Assembly (NCBI RefSeq): GCF_000186365.1
Contig: NC_014961.1
Span: forward strand, 372,001 to 436,000
Direction of reading: 5' to 3'
DNA length: 64,000 nucleotides
Origin: Desulfurococcus mucosus DSM 2162
GTDB lineage: Archaea > Thermoproteota > Thermoprotei_A > Sulfolobales > Desulfurococcaceae
This document shows positions 16,108 to 24,749 of the stretch, piece by piece; position 1 is the stretch's first letter, and each line of letters starts with the position of its first letter. The notes under the pieces were generated by a model that saw only the letters and a list, made by a program, of their open reading frames with translations, searched no databases and was not told the origin of the DNA. The position numbers were made by a program, and so were the translations under genes.

Positions 16108-17419
16108 CACGAAAGAAAGCCTCGCCTTTCAAGGCGAGGATATTAAGTTTAAAATGTTGTAGTATAATAGAGGTGGGGTTTCCTCTATGGGCGGTGAGGG
16201 TTTCCTAACCCTGCACACAGTCTTCAGGGTTAGCCCTGAGCCCGTGGGGGAGCCCCTTCTCTTAAGCCTGCTTAGGAGGTACCGTGATGCGCTGAACTAC
16301 TCGATCAAGAGGATTCACGGGTATATGGAGGAGAACGGTTTGAAGAAAGTGCCCGGCGACGGCGCGGTGCACAAGTTGCTCTATGGCGAATTGAAGACCG
16401 TATTCAGCCTCCCATCGAGGATTGCCATAGACTGTTACAGGGAGGCGAAGGCCATTCTTAAGAGCTGGCTGGGCAACGGTGGAAATGGCAGGTTGCCGAG
16501 GGCTAGGAGGCCGAGGATGTGGCTGACGGAGAAATATGGGTATAGGGTTAGAGACGGCTATGTCGAGATCATAGGAGGCTTAAAGCTTAGAGTAATCGGC
16601 TGGGACAGGCGCTACGACCAGTACCCGAGCCGCCAGGCCGTCTTGACGTATAGGAACGGAAAGTTCCTGCTTAGGGTTGCGAAGAGGGTTCCAAAGCCTC
16701 AGCCCATCAGCCCCGTCGATGTCTTGGCGGTGGATGTAAACGAGGGGTTCATCGTGGCCGGCAACCACCGGGTCGAATACAGGTTTGGGACCGCAGTCGA
16801 GAAGGCGGTGAGGTACAGGGAGCTCGCTGAAAGGTTGCAGAGGAAGTACTCTAATGGGAGCTATCGAGCGTGGCTTAGGCGGAGGGGCATACGGGACAGG
16901 GTGAGGCGTTTCCACGAGAAGGCTAGGAGCATTATCGAGGACTGGGCTAGGAAGACTTCGCACGAGATAGTGGTGGTAGCTAGGCAAAACAACTACGCCA
17001 TTGCAAGAGAGGACTTGACGTACTTGGTAGAGTCTTTAAGAAAGCTACCGAGACAGCATAGAACGAGGCTGATTCTGCTAGGCTACAGGAGGTTTGAGTA
17101 CTGGCTTGACTGGCAGTGTGAGAAACACGGGGTGCCGTGCATAGCCGTCAACCCCAAGGATACCTCTTCCACCTGCCCGAGATGCGGTTCAAGGCTCATT
17201 GAAAACGGGTACAGGAGGTTGAAGTGCCCTAGTTGCGGTTTTGAAGCCGATAGGGACACTGTGGCCGTATTAAATATACGTAGAAAAGCCCTAGCCCGGA
17301 TGGGGGGATCTCTGACCACCCCGACTGCCCCGCAGATGACAGATGTAGCCCCGAACAAATGCGGGGAACCCGTGAACCGCCCTAAAGGAAACCCCCTTTT
17401 AGGGCGGGGAGGAGGTCAG
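16108..17419 (+). mobile_element. IS200/IS605-family TnpB-only element (IS1341 type), copy 1
   Basis: The element is about 1312 bp. The left end has a perfect 9-bp hairpin (CCTCGCCTT at 16120-16128, AAGGCGAGG at 16131-16139) and is preceded by TTAC, the kind of target motif used by IS608-like elements. The right end holds a folded region (17348-17366 and 17378-17407) and ends GGAGGAGGTCAG at 17419. The same ends appear in inverse orientation at 54701-54970. No tnpA transposase is present, so mobility would need one supplied from elsewhere. Boundaries are inferred by comparing the two copies; the outer 6-9 bases of the left end differ. Confidence 0.8.
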
Positions 17420-17464
17420 GGTCTTGTTAAGCCAGTTGAAGCCTGCGTGGTATGCTGTGATTGA
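16187..17464 (+). CDS. tnpB: TnpB, RNA-guided nuclease of IS605-type element
   Basis: This 425-residue protein belongs to the TnpB family of RuvC-type, RNA-guided DNA nucleases. The RuvC acidic residues appear intact: D in DVLAVDVNEG, E in IAREDL and D in FEADRDTVAVLNI. The zinc ribbon is CPRCGSRL then CPSCGFEAD. The N-terminal half is the usual helical and beta recognition part. GAGGTGGGG precedes the ATG. The frame has no stop inside the element: it runs through the right end as GRGGGQ and adds 15 residues encoded antisense to iorB before TGA. The extra tail is therefore host sequence. Confidence 0.93.
   Translation: MGGEGFLTLHTVFRVSPEPVGEPLLLSLLRRYRDALNYSIKRIHGYMEENGLKKVPGDGAVHKLLYGELKTVFSLPSRIAIDCYREAKAILKSWLGNGGNGRLPRARRPRMWLTEKYGYRVRDGYVEIIGGLKLRVIGWDRRYDQYPSRQAVLTYRNGKFLLRVAKRVPKPQPISPVDVLAVDVNEGFIVAGNHRVEYRFGTAVEKAVRYRELAERLQRKYSNGSYRAWLRRRGIRDRVRRFHEKARSIIEDWARKTSHEIVVVARQNNYAIAREDLTYLVESLRKLPRQHRTRLILLGYRRFEYWLDWQCEKHGVPCIAVNPKDTSSTCPRCGSRLIENGYRRLKCPSCGFEADRDTVAVLNIRRKALARMGGSLTTPTAPQMTDVAPNKCGEPVNRPKGNPLLGRGGGQGLVKPVEACVVCCD
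17300..17436 (+). ncRNA. predicted omegaRNA (guide RNA) of the TnpB element
   Basis: TnpB elements make a guide RNA from the 3' part of tnpB and the right end, with the guide taken from the first 16 or so bases outside the element. Here the right end has strong hairpins (CCCCG...CGGGG at 17348-17366, and CCGCCCTAAA paired with TTTAGGGCGG at 17378-17407). The guide would start at 17420 (GGTCTTGTTAAGCCAG). Exact ends are not visible in sequence; the call rests on family knowledge. Confidence 0.4.
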
Positions 17465-18001
17465 TGTTGACCCGGCTTCGCCGGGTATTGCTTCCAGTAT
17501 TGCTTCCTCCACGGTGCTGTGGGGGAGTAGTTTCAGCGAGGCGTTTAAGGCGCCGAGCATCACTATGTTGGCTGCCCTCGGGTTCCCTGCCTCGCTGGCT
17601 ATCCTCCTGGCTGGCACGATTACCCCGCCTGCTTTAACCACTTGCTCCATGTATATGCTTCTATCCTGGGTTCTACGGGTTATTGAGGCGAGGCTGGGTG
17701 GCTTGTACTCGTCTGCCACTAATAGTACTCCACGGGGCTTCAAGTACGCTGTGTTCCTCACGGCCTCCACGAGTTCAAGCCCTACTAGTGCATCAGCCTC
17801 GCCGCGGCTGAAGACCGGTGAGTGCACTGAGACCCCTATCCTCACGTAGCTTACGACGCTCCCGTATCTCTGAGCCATTCCAAGGGTTTCACCGGTTCTC
17901 ACCGAGAGCCCTGTCTTCACGGCTGCCCCGGCGAGTATTCTTGAAAGCGTTAGCCCGCCCTGCCCTCCCACGCTCGCGATAAGTATGTTCACGGTTTTCA
18001 A
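17399..18001 (-). CDS. iorB: indolepyruvate:ferredoxin oxidoreductase, beta subunit
   Basis: This is the small (gamma/beta-type) subunit of the enzyme that oxidatively decarboxylates aryl pyruvates from aromatic amino acids to aryl-acetyl-CoA, with ferredoxin as acceptor. The pattern SVGGQGGLTLSRILAGAA near the N-terminus and GSVVSYVRIG are typical of this subunit. Its ATG overlaps the iorA stop by 4 bases, so the two are translated together. The final codons LTSSPP and the stop are encoded by the right end of the TnpB element (17399-17419). Joining the two sides of the element would give a different end, VSIYKVKA and a stop, suggesting that this was the original C-terminus. Confidence 0.93.
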   Translation of the reverse strand: MKTVNILIASVGGQGGLTLSRILAGAAVKTGLSVRTGETLGMAQRYGSVVSYVRIGVSVHSPVFSRGEADALVGLELVEAVRNTAYLKPRGVLLVADEYKPPSLASITRRTQDRSIYMEQVVKAGGVIVPARRIASEAGNPRAANIVMLGALNASLKLLPHSTVEEAILEAIPGEAGSTSITAYHAGFNWLNKTLTSSPP

Positions 18002-19875
18002 GCAGCGTCACCACCGGGTTTTATCGCGTTGAAGCCGCAGTACCTTGCGCAGAGCCCGCACCCTGTGCAGTCCTCCACGGCTATCACGGCCTTCCCCTCG
18101 GAGAGGAATATTGCTGGGCAGCCTGTTGCAGCTATGCATGCCCCGCACCCTGTGCACTTACCGGGGTCAACGGTGTAGGGTGCTGTCCTCCTCGCCCGCC
18201 TCCTCTCCTGGAGGGCGCAGGGGTGTTTCGCCACGAGTACTCTCACCCCTTCGCCCTCCAGGAGCCCTGCTATGGCTTCCACTGCTTCGTCGAGCCTGTA
18301 GGGGTCTACCACGGCCACCTTGTCCACGCCTATTGCTTTAACCACGTCGACTATGCTGATGCTTCTCGCAGCCCTACCGGTTTCAGTCCTGCTCCACGCC
18401 GGCGTCGACTGGTGCCCCGTCATGGCTACCACGTCGTTGTCCAGTATGAGGACCAGTAGGCTCACCTTTTTATGGACGGCCTCTATGAGCGAGGGTATCC
18501 CGGCGTGGAAGAACGTGGAGTCCCCTATCACGGCGACGATCGGCCCCTTGAACCCTGAGAGCCTCAGCCCCATTGCCATGGAGATGCTTGCACCCATACT
18601 GTGCTCCGTCCATATGGAGCCGAGCGGCGGGTTCACTGAGAGAGCGTAGCAGCCTATGTCGCCGAACACCGGTACGTCGCTTGGCTTGTATCCAAGCCTC
18701 ATGAGTGCTGAGCGGAGGGCTATGAACGTGAACCTATGGGGGCATCCAGGGCAGAGGGGCGGCGGCCTCTCAGGTGCCTCCACGCCTCCAGCGGGCTGCT
18801 GGATGGGTGCTGGGGTGGGGAGCCCTAGTGCCCTGGCTATGAAGTTCTCCACGAGCAACGGGTTTAACTCTCCTTCAAGCGGGAGGCCGCCTGTCTTCTT
18901 CCCGTAGACCACTGTCCCTGAGCCAGCCTGGTGGAGGAGCACGGTGAGCTCCTCCTCGATGAAGGGGTCGAGTTCCTCGACGACGAGTATCCTCCTGCAT
19001 CCCTCTATGCTTCCAGCTATGAAGCCTGAGGGGAGGGGGTGTATGAGCCCTAGTTTCACTATTCTCACATCCCCTGTTAAGCCGAGTGATTCAACGGCTT
19101 CAACCACGTAGTTGTATGCAGCCCCCTCCGTCACCACGCATGTGTCGCCTCCCCCCTCCACCCTGTTCAACCCGTGTCTCCCAGCGGCCTCCTCGGCTCT
19201 TGAAAGCTGCTGGTTGACCCATCTATGCCTCTCGAGATTCCACCTCATGCCAGCCCTCACATACCTGGCTGGATCCCTCTTGAACTCCTTGAACCCCTTT
19301 GGCTCCCTGACCCCGCCTAAGACGACTTCTCCAACAGCATGGTTCACCCTTGTAGTAGTCCTCAGGATCACGGGGAGCTTGAGCTCCTCGCTGATGTCGA
19401 AGGCTGCTACAGTGTAGTCCTTGGCCTCCTGCGGGCTGGACGGCGAGATAGCTGGGAGCTTGGCGAGCTTCGCCAGCCACCTGCTGTCCTGCTCCGTCTG
19501 CGTTGTATGGGGCCCCGGGTCGTCTGCAACCAGCACTACTAGCCCGCCTTCAACACCGCTGTAGGCGGCTGAGACAACGGGGTCTAAGGCCACGTTGAGC
19601 CCCGGCGCCTTCATTGTTGCAAGCGCTCTGGCACCAGCGATCGCCGCGCCCAGCGCTATTTCAAACGCAACCCTCTCGTTGACAGCCCACTCAGCGTAGA
19701 AGCCGAGGCCTCCCCCATACCTCTGCAGGGTTTCAACGACCTCACTGCTCGGTGTGCCAGGGTAGCCGGTTGCAACGTAGACGCCTGCCTCCACGGCCCC
19801 CCTTGCAATCGCCTCGTTCCCCATGAGGGCCAGCCTAGAGCCCGGGGGAGCCTTCAACGGGTTGAAGCCTGCCAT
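17998..19875 (-). CDS. iorA: indolepyruvate:ferredoxin oxidoreductase, alpha subunit
   Basis: This is the large subunit (625 residues) of the indolepyruvate:ferredoxin oxidoreductase, which with IorB degrades aromatic amino acids in peptide-fermenting archaea. The N-terminal half is the pyrimidine domain (ATGYPGTPSSEVVE). The C-terminal half is the thiamine-diphosphate domain with GDIGCY and GDSTFFHAG then LDNDVVAMTG. Two ferredoxin-type clusters follow at the C-terminus (CTGCGACIAATGCP and CTGCGLCARYC). TATA (TTTATAT, 19915-19921) lies about 40 bases before the ATG. The acyl-CoA product is the substrate of the acyl-CoA synthetase whose beta subunit is encoded divergently at 19994. Confidence 0.95.
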   Translation of the reverse strand: MAGFNPLKAPPGSRLALMGNEAIARGAVEAGVYVATGYPGTPSSEVVETLQRYGGGLGFYAEWAVNERVAFEIALGAAIAGARALATMKAPGLNVALDPVVSAAYSGVEGGLVVLVADDPGPHTTQTEQDSRWLAKLAKLPAISPSSPQEAKDYTVAAFDISEELKLPVILRTTTRVNHAVGEVVLGGVREPKGFKEFKRDPARYVRAGMRWNLERHRWVNQQLSRAEEAAGRHGLNRVEGGGDTCVVTEGAAYNYVVEAVESLGLTGDVRIVKLGLIHPLPSGFIAGSIEGCRRILVVEELDPFIEEELTVLLHQAGSGTVVYGKKTGGLPLEGELNPLLVENFIARALGLPTPAPIQQPAGGVEAPERPPPLCPGCPHRFTFIALRSALMRLGYKPSDVPVFGDIGCYALSVNPPLGSIWTEHSMGASISMAMGLRLSGFKGPIVAVIGDSTFFHAGIPSLIEAVHKKVSLLVLILDNDVVAMTGHQSTPAWSRTETGRAARSISIVDVVKAIGVDKVAVVDPYRLDEAVEAIAGLLEGEGVRVLVAKHPCALQERRRARRTAPYTVDPGKCTGCGACIAATGCPAIFLSEGKAVIAVEDCTGCGLCARYCGFNAIKPGGDAA

Positions 19876-19914
19876 GACCGTGACTCCCCGGGTTGGGATA
19901 ACGCGTGGGCCGGG

Positions 19915-19963
19915 ATATAAAGGAGTAGGAGGCGGGCTCAGGAGGTTATTGAAGGTTTATAAG
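19915..19963. promoter_or_regulatory. divergent promoters of iorAB and the acyl-CoA synthetase gene
   Basis: Two TATA boxes face apart: TTTATAT on the minus strand (19915-19921) for iorA, and TTTATAAG on the plus strand (19956-19963), about 35 bases before the ATG at 19994. The close pair allows joint regulation of enzymes in the same pathway. Confidence 0.6.
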
Positions 19964-19993
19964 CCCCGGCGAGTATAAGGCAGTCAGGGCTAT

Positions 19994-20698
19994 ATGCGTA
20001 GCGCTGTGCTCTCATATGTCTCAGGCATGGAGCCCGGGGGCCGTGGGAAGCTCCCGGACCACCTTGTTTTCCAGCTCCTTGAATCCTACGGTATCCCTCT
20101 CGCACCCTACGGTTTCGCCTCGACGCCGATGGAGGCCGCTGCCGTCGCGGAGAAACTAGGGTTCCCCGTCGTGGTCAAGATTGTTTCACCCGACATAGTG
20201 CATAAGAGCGATGTAGGCGGCGTCGCCCTCGGGTTATCCAGTGGGAGGGAGGTGGCTGAGGCGGCTTCAAGGATGCTTGAAGCAGTCTCGGAGAAGGCTA
20301 GGGGTGCAAGGATCCAGGGTTTCCTAGTGCAGAAGATGATGCCGAAGGGGGTTGAAGTCATTGTTGGAGGCTTAAACGACAGGGTGTTCGGCGGCGTCGT
20401 AATGCTGGGGCTCGGCGGCGTGTTCACCGAGGTGTTCAGGGATGTCTCATTCAGGGTTGCACCGGTGAGCCTTGAGGACGCATTGGAGATGATGGGGGAG
20501 CTCAAGGCATCCAGGGTTTTCGAAGGCTACAGGGGGATGCCGCCGGTTGACAAGGCGGCGCTAGCGGACATAGTGGTGAAGGCGTCGAGGCTCATAGCTG
20601 AGAACCCATGGGTTGACTCAATGGATTTAAACCCTGTGATAGCGTACACTGATAAAGCAGTGGTAGTCGACGCCAGGATTATCGCTGTGAAACGGTGA
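19994..20698 (+). CDS. ADP-forming acetyl/acyl-CoA synthetase, beta subunit
   Basis: This ATP-grasp protein (234 residues) is the small subunit of the NDP-forming acyl-CoA synthetase, which turns acyl-CoA plus ADP and phosphate into acid, CoA and ATP, a main energy-conserving step in archaeal peptide and sugar fermentation. ATP-grasp features include FPVVVKIVSPDIVHKSDVGGV, seen in parts (VVVKIVSPDI, HKSDVGGV), and GLGGVFTEV. The length is right for a separate beta subunit; the alpha subunit must be encoded elsewhere. It lies next to iorAB, whose aryl-acetyl-CoA products are likely substrates. Its stop overlaps the GTG start of the next gene. Confidence 0.92.
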   Translation: MRSAVLSYVSGMEPGGRGKLPDHLVFQLLESYGIPLAPYGFASTPMEAAAVAEKLGFPVVVKIVSPDIVHKSDVGGVALGLSSGREVAEAASRMLEAVSEKARGARIQGFLVQKMMPKGVEVIVGGLNDRVFGGVVMLGLGGVFTEVFRDVSFRVAPVSLEDALEMMGELKASRVFEGYRGMPPVDKAALADIVVKASRLIAENPWVDSMDLNPVIAYTDKAVVVDARIIAVKR

Positions 20699-21669
20699 CG
20701 GGCCCGTTGGCTAAGTGCAGGAGGTGTGGGAGGGAGGCGGGCTACAGGGTTTCATACGCTAAGCTATGGCTCTGCGGAGAGCACTTCAAGGAGTATGTTG
20801 AGGAAAGAGTTGTGGAGACGGTTGTAAGGCACGGGATGACCGGGGGAGGAGGCAGGGTCGTTGTCGCCGTCTCAGGCGGCGTCGACAGCATGAGCCTCCT
20901 GGCGATCACTGCTAAGCGTAGAGTGGAGATGGGTGTTGAAAAAATCGTAGGGGTCCACGTGAACCTGGGGATAGAGGGGTACAGCGACCTAGCTGAGGCA
21001 GCTGTGAGAGAGTACTGTGGGAGCCTCGGCGTGGAGTGCACTGTCCTAAGGCTCAGGGACATCCTGGGCGTAGGCCTCCCGGAGCTGGCTTCGAGGGCTG
21101 GGAGACCCCCGTGCAGTGTCTGCGGCCTGGTTAAACGCTACCTTATCACAGCCTACGCCGTGGCCACAGGGGCTTCAGCAGTGTTCACCGGGCACCACCT
21201 GGATGACGCCGCCAGGTACATGTTGAAGGATCTCTACGTAGGGGACTTCAAGTCTCTCGCAGGCTTGAAGCCGGCTGTAAGGGAGCCCGGGCTACCTGTG
21301 AAGGCGAAGCCCTTGATAACCCTTGGGAAGAAGGATATAGAGGCCTACGCTGAACTAGCCGGGGTCCCACACCTGGAGGCCCCGTGCCCCTTCAAGCATT
21401 CAACAGGGGTGGAGGAGGCTGCTGAAGGCTTCCTCAAGGCGTTGGAGCGCGAGCACCCTGGTGCGAGACTAATACTTCTAAGCAGCATGCTGAAGCTCAT
21501 AGAGGGCTACATTGAACCCGTGGAGAAGGAGACGTATAGGAGGTGCAGTGTCTGCGGGATGCCTTCAAGAAGCAGTGTCTGCAGCTTCTGCAGGCTCACC
21601 GAGAGGACGCTGGGGGAGCCGATGGGCGGCAGAGTCCTCCGCTCGCTGAGCCAACCCGTGTTCTCGTAG
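20695..21669 (+). CDS. ttuA: tRNA 2-thiouridine synthase, TtuA/Ctu1 family
   Basis: This enzyme thiolates a uridine in tRNA (position 54 or 34), a modification important for heat stability. It activates the uridine with ATP and takes sulfur from a small sulfur carrier. Visible features are the N-terminal zinc finger CRRCG then CGEHF, the PP-loop SGGVDS, Fe-S cysteines in PPCSVCGLVKRY and in APCPF, and a C-terminal zinc finger CSVCGMP then CSFC. The length of 324 residues is standard. The GTG start overlaps the stop of the preceding gene (GTGA), so the two are coupled. Confidence 0.93.
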   Translation: MTGPLAKCRRCGREAGYRVSYAKLWLCGEHFKEYVEERVVETVVRHGMTGGGGRVVVAVSGGVDSMSLLAITAKRRVEMGVEKIVGVHVNLGIEGYSDLAEAAVREYCGSLGVECTVLRLRDILGVGLPELASRAGRPPCSVCGLVKRYLITAYAVATGASAVFTGHHLDDAARYMLKDLYVGDFKSLAGLKPAVREPGLPVKAKPLITLGKKDIEAYAELAGVPHLEAPCPFKHSTGVEEAAEGFLKALEREHPGARLILLSSMLKLIEGYIEPVEKETYRRCSVCGMPSRSSVCSFCRLTERTLGEPMGGRVLRSLSQPVFS

Positions 21670-21682
21670 AGTGCTTTCCAAC

Positions 21683-22219
21683 CTACCTCCTGGACTCCTG
21701 GAGCACCCTGTGCTTCCTGTAGAGGGCTATGGTTGCGGTTGCCACTGTGAAAACCGTGATGGAGGCTAACACGGGCTCCAGCCTTATCCCCCAGGGCGTG
21801 TAGTTTAAGAAGAGGCCTATGAGGGGTATGACTGCTAGTGAGAGCCCTATGGAGAGGGCGAGTCTTTCAAGAGGGGCTAGGTCTCTTTCACCCGGGTACA
21901 GGGCTTCCACCAGTGTGTAGCCGGGTATGAACAGCGTGTAGAGTGCTCCTAGAATGTATCTCAACGGCATCAGCCATGCAGCATTAATCCAGCTCGTTAA
22001 CACCACTGTGATGATTGTTAACGCGGCAGCAGTGCACGTGGCCCAGTACCAGAGCGAGTACTCTGGTCTCAAAGCGTATTCAACAGGGGTGGCGGGTGGG
22101 TCGGGGTCTTCGAGCCTTATGACGCCTCTTGAAGCCTCCTCGAAGGCTTTTTTAACCGCCCTCCAACCCCCTCCCTGTCTTGCAACATACTCCTCCAGCG
22201 TCAACTGCTTCTCCACCAT
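21683..22219 (-). CDS. DUF1616 membrane protein, N-terminal part family
   Basis: This 178-residue protein has four predicted membrane helices (about 58-165) after a 55-residue soluble start. It matches the membrane part of DUF1616, with the pattern LRYILGALYTLFIPGYTLVEALYP and then ERLALSIGLSLAVIPL. In many archaea DUF1616 is one chain with an extracellular domain; here that domain seems to be the preceding gene. It is the last gene of the nine-gene MoxR operon and starts 5 bases after its neighbour. Function is unknown; a role at the cell surface is inferred. Confidence 0.75.
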   Translation of the reverse strand: MVEKQLTLEEYVARQGGGWRAVKKAFEEASRGVIRLEDPDPPATPVEYALRPEYSLWYWATCTAAALTIITVVLTSWINAAWLMPLRYILGALYTLFIPGYTLVEALYPGERDLAPLERLALSIGLSLAVIPLIGLFLNYTPWGIRLEPVLASITVFTVATATIALYRKHRVLQESRR

Positions 22220-22223
22220 GGTT

Positions 22224-22712
22224 TCACCACGAGGTCACGTTCACGTAGAGGTGGACCCATCTACCAGTGTACACCCATCCCTCCCCCTGCCTGTACACCC
22301 ATAGCTCGAAGACCAGTGCCACCCTGCTTGAGCCGCTGGGTGCGGCGACGGGTACTTCGACCCGTGTCGTCTCATTCCACCCGTCTCCTAGGACACCCTT
22401 CCACTCAGCGATCACCGGGCGCGGTGATGGAGTGGTGTTCGTCGGCATGTCGCCTTGTGAAGCAGCTATCTTGTATGCTACACGGTAGTATATGGCTTCA
22501 CCCATATGGTTGTAGATGAAGAGGCATAGGTGCAGCGTGGAGCCATTGTATGCTTTCACAGGGTACTCCCCTATCCTGCACTCACTGTTCAACAAGCCTA
22601 TTGCTGTAAACGCCTCGGAGCCCCCGGGCCCGAGGACTAGTGCTATGCCTACGGCTGAAGCCACGACTGAGACCGCGAGCACTACTGCGAAGACCTCTTC
22701 GTCGAGCAGCAT
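22224..22712 (-). CDS. membrane-anchored protein resembling the outer domain of DUF1616
   Basis: The 162-residue form starts at the ATG at 22712, just after the stop of the upstream gene; a longer frame to 22862 would overlap that gene and is rejected. One membrane helix (residues 5-27) is followed by an extracellular beta-sandwich-like domain. The segment ECRIGEYPVKAYNGSTLHLCLFIYN and then YYRVAYKI fits the extracytoplasmic part of DUF1616 proteins. It probably works with the DUF1616 membrane part encoded immediately downstream. N-glycosylation sites (N-x-S/T) support an outside location. Confidence 0.65.
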   Translation of the reverse strand: MLLDEEVFAVVLAVSVVASAVGIALVLGPGGSEAFTAIGLLNSECRIGEYPVKAYNGSTLHLCLFIYNHMGEAIYYRVAYKIAASQGDMPTNTTPSPRPVIAEWKGVLGDGWNETTRVEVPVAAPSGSSRVALVFELWVYRQGEGWVYTGRWVHLYVNVTSW

Positions 22713-22714
22713 TC

Positions 22715-23137
22715 TCACCGCCTCACAACCCACTTCCTCCTCAACCTGTACCATGCGTAGACGTATAAACGGGGGAGAAGCGTGTAGACGGCCACCGGGA
22801 TCACTGCTAGCACCGCGACCGTGAGGTATTTCACCGTGGAGCCCCAGATATAGGTGCTCCACGCCCCGGCTTCAAGCAGCCTCACCTCCTCCTCAACCCT
22901 TGAGAGATACCCGTTGGCTCCAGCAGTGTCGCCTGCCTGGGCTGCTTTAACCGCTTTATCCAGGAGGACTAGTGCGTCATCCACGTTGACGCCCTTCCCC
23001 CTCAGGGTGTTCAAGGCGGCTAGGGTTGATGCAACTCTTTCATCGAAACCCGCGTCCCCTGCGTGCGCGATGCATGATGCGGCAGCGATGATCAAGGCGG
23101 CTGCGGCGATGTGGATCCACTTAGGCAACCGTGACAC
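22715..23137 (-). CDS. secreted/membrane-anchored helical protein of the MoxR operon
   Basis: This 140-residue protein has an N-terminal signal-like helix (residues 8-27), a helical stretch (30-90) and a membrane helix (98-120) with a basic tail ending WYRLRRKW. The helical part should face outside. Similar small helical proteins accompany DUF58 genes in archaea. I recognise no family. It starts 5 bases after the DUF58 gene and is clearly part of the operon. Confidence 0.6.
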   Translation of the reverse strand: MSRLPKWIHIAAAALIIAAASCIAHAGDAGFDERVASTLAALNTLRGKGVNVDDALVLLDKAVKAAQAGDTAGANGYLSRVEEEVRLLEAGAWSTYIWGSTVKYLTVAVLAVIPVAVYTLLPRLYVYAWYRLRRKWVVRR

Positions 23138-23141
23138 CCTC

Positions 23142-24749
23142 CTAGAGTCTTAGCCCTCCCCCAGCTATTATTTCTTCCCTCCCAGCCACCCTGAAGCCTC
23201 TCTCAGCCAGGATGCCTGCCACCACCGAGTACTTTAAGCCAAGGGCCTTCGAGTACACGAGGCGGACGCTGCACCCCTCGCCGGCTCCAAGCTCCCTGAT
23301 CACCGAGGCCAGGGCCCCGCCGTATGCAGCATAGTAGTCTTCGAGGAGCCTTGGGAAACCAGTCGACTCCCCCAGCCTCAGCCTCCTCGTCCTCCCCCAT
23401 GCCTCATACCTGTAGAGGGCTTCAACACCCTCCCTGAGTATAAGCGTGTTGAGGCCGAGCACCACGTCGAGCACCCTGCCCTTGAAGACGTAGGCCCCTT
23501 TCCCCGGGGTTTTAACATAGAGGAAAACCCTGCCTCCCACCCCTGTATTGGAGAGCAGGATGCTGTAGACAGCGTGGAGGAGTAGGTCTAGTTCAACCGG
23601 GTTCACGGAGGTGAGGTCGGCTACGACGACCAGGTCTCCCCCGCCCCCCATCCCCGCTCCCTCTCCCTCCACAGCATACTGCTTCACGTAGATACCCTCT
23701 CCTCCTTCACGGCTCAAGGTTTTCTTCCAGTGGATGAGCCGCAGGGGGTCCCCGGGCTGGTATTCTCTTACACCAGTGTACTCGCCCCTGTATGCTTTCA
23801 CAGCCTCCCCGATGCTCTCCACGAGCTCCAATGGCGTTGCAAGCCTCGCCCTGAGGGCTACTGTAGCACCGTACCCGGGGACCCCTGCACCCGGGGCAGC
23901 AGGGTTGGAGCCGCCTCCAGGGGACCCGGCTGCACCCCCTGTGCCGGCGGGCTCCACGAGTACCCTTAGCACTAATGGTGCCTCAAGGTATTCAGCGTAC
24001 CTTGCGAGGACTGCCCGGGCCTTCTCCATGGCTTCCGCCAGCCTCGGCGTCACAGTGTACTCGAGCACGTAGGGTCCATGCGTGATCGACGCGAGCCCCC
24101 TGGGGTCCCTGAGCTCGACGACGAGCCTCAGCCTGCTGCGGCCGAGCCCGCTTGCAACCCGCCTGTACACTGCTTCACCAGCCCCGTTCACCACGCCTGA
24201 AGCCTCCTCCACGCCGTCGACTATCAGCCTGTATACTGCTTCACCCTTAACCATTAGTCTCGCCTTCACCACCACCTCGTCCCCTGGGTGGAGGCCTCCA
24301 CGCGTTGCCGAGACCTCTACACGGGACCCGCTGAGCCTCAACTGCTCCCTCAGGGAGGATGCTGCGAGCACGCCTAGCGCTGTGAGGGCTGTTGAAAACG
24401 CGGCTGGGTACGCTATGTAGAGCGGTGTGAAGGCTGCCACTGAGGCCGTGACCCTGCCGGCGAAACCCGTCCCCCTGTATCTCTCATAGTAGTAGGCGTA
24501 GCCTAGGAGGAGGGCTAGGGTTGAAAGCGCCAGGGGGGCTGGGTGGAGTGTCGCGGAGGAGACCGCTATGCTCGACGCGTATGCTGAGAGGAACACGGTG
24601 TAGCCTCCTCTAGCGGCGAGGGGGAGTAGTGCTATGGCTGCAGCGGCTGCAACCCCGTAGTCTCCTCTGATGTGTGATGCAAGTATTACTGAGGATGCCT
24701 CGAGGAGGAGTATCAGCGGCTTATATGGTTTAATGCCTCCCGTATACAT
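23142..24749 (-). CDS. DUF58 domain membrane protein
   Basis: This 535-residue protein has about four N-terminal membrane helices (residues 8-130) and a long soluble part. The DUF58 signature is YQPGDPLRLIHWKKTLS near residues 345-365. The following part resembles a von Willebrand A-type fold (DLVVVADLTSVN). Proteins of this type are always found next to MoxR ATPases and are thought to be their chaperone clients. It overlaps the preceding gene by about 20 bases. A glycine-rich insertion is present around residues 270-295. Confidence 0.85.
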   Translation of the reverse strand: MYTGGIKPYKPLILLLEASSVILASHIRGDYGVAAAAAIALLPLAARGGYTVFLSAYASSIAVSSATLHPAPLALSTLALLLGYAYYYERYRGTGFAGRVTASVAAFTPLYIAYPAAFSTALTALGVLAASSLREQLRLSGSRVEVSATRGGLHPGDEVVVKARLMVKGEAVYRLIVDGVEEASGVVNGAGEAVYRRVASGLGRSRLRLVVELRDPRGLASITHGPYVLEYTVTPRLAEAMEKARAVLARYAEYLEAPLVLRVLVEPAGTGGAAGSPGGGSNPAAPGAGVPGYGATVALRARLATPLELVESIGEAVKAYRGEYTGVREYQPGDPLRLIHWKKTLSREGGEGIYVKQYAVEGEGAGMGGGGDLVVVADLTSVNPVELDLLLHAVYSILLSNTGVGGRVFLYVKTPGKGAYVFKGRVLDVVLGLNTLILREGVEALYRYEAWGRTRRLRLGESTGFPRLLEDYYAAYGGALASVIRELGAGEGCSVRLVYSKALGLKYSVVAGILAERGFRVAGREEIIAGGGLRL

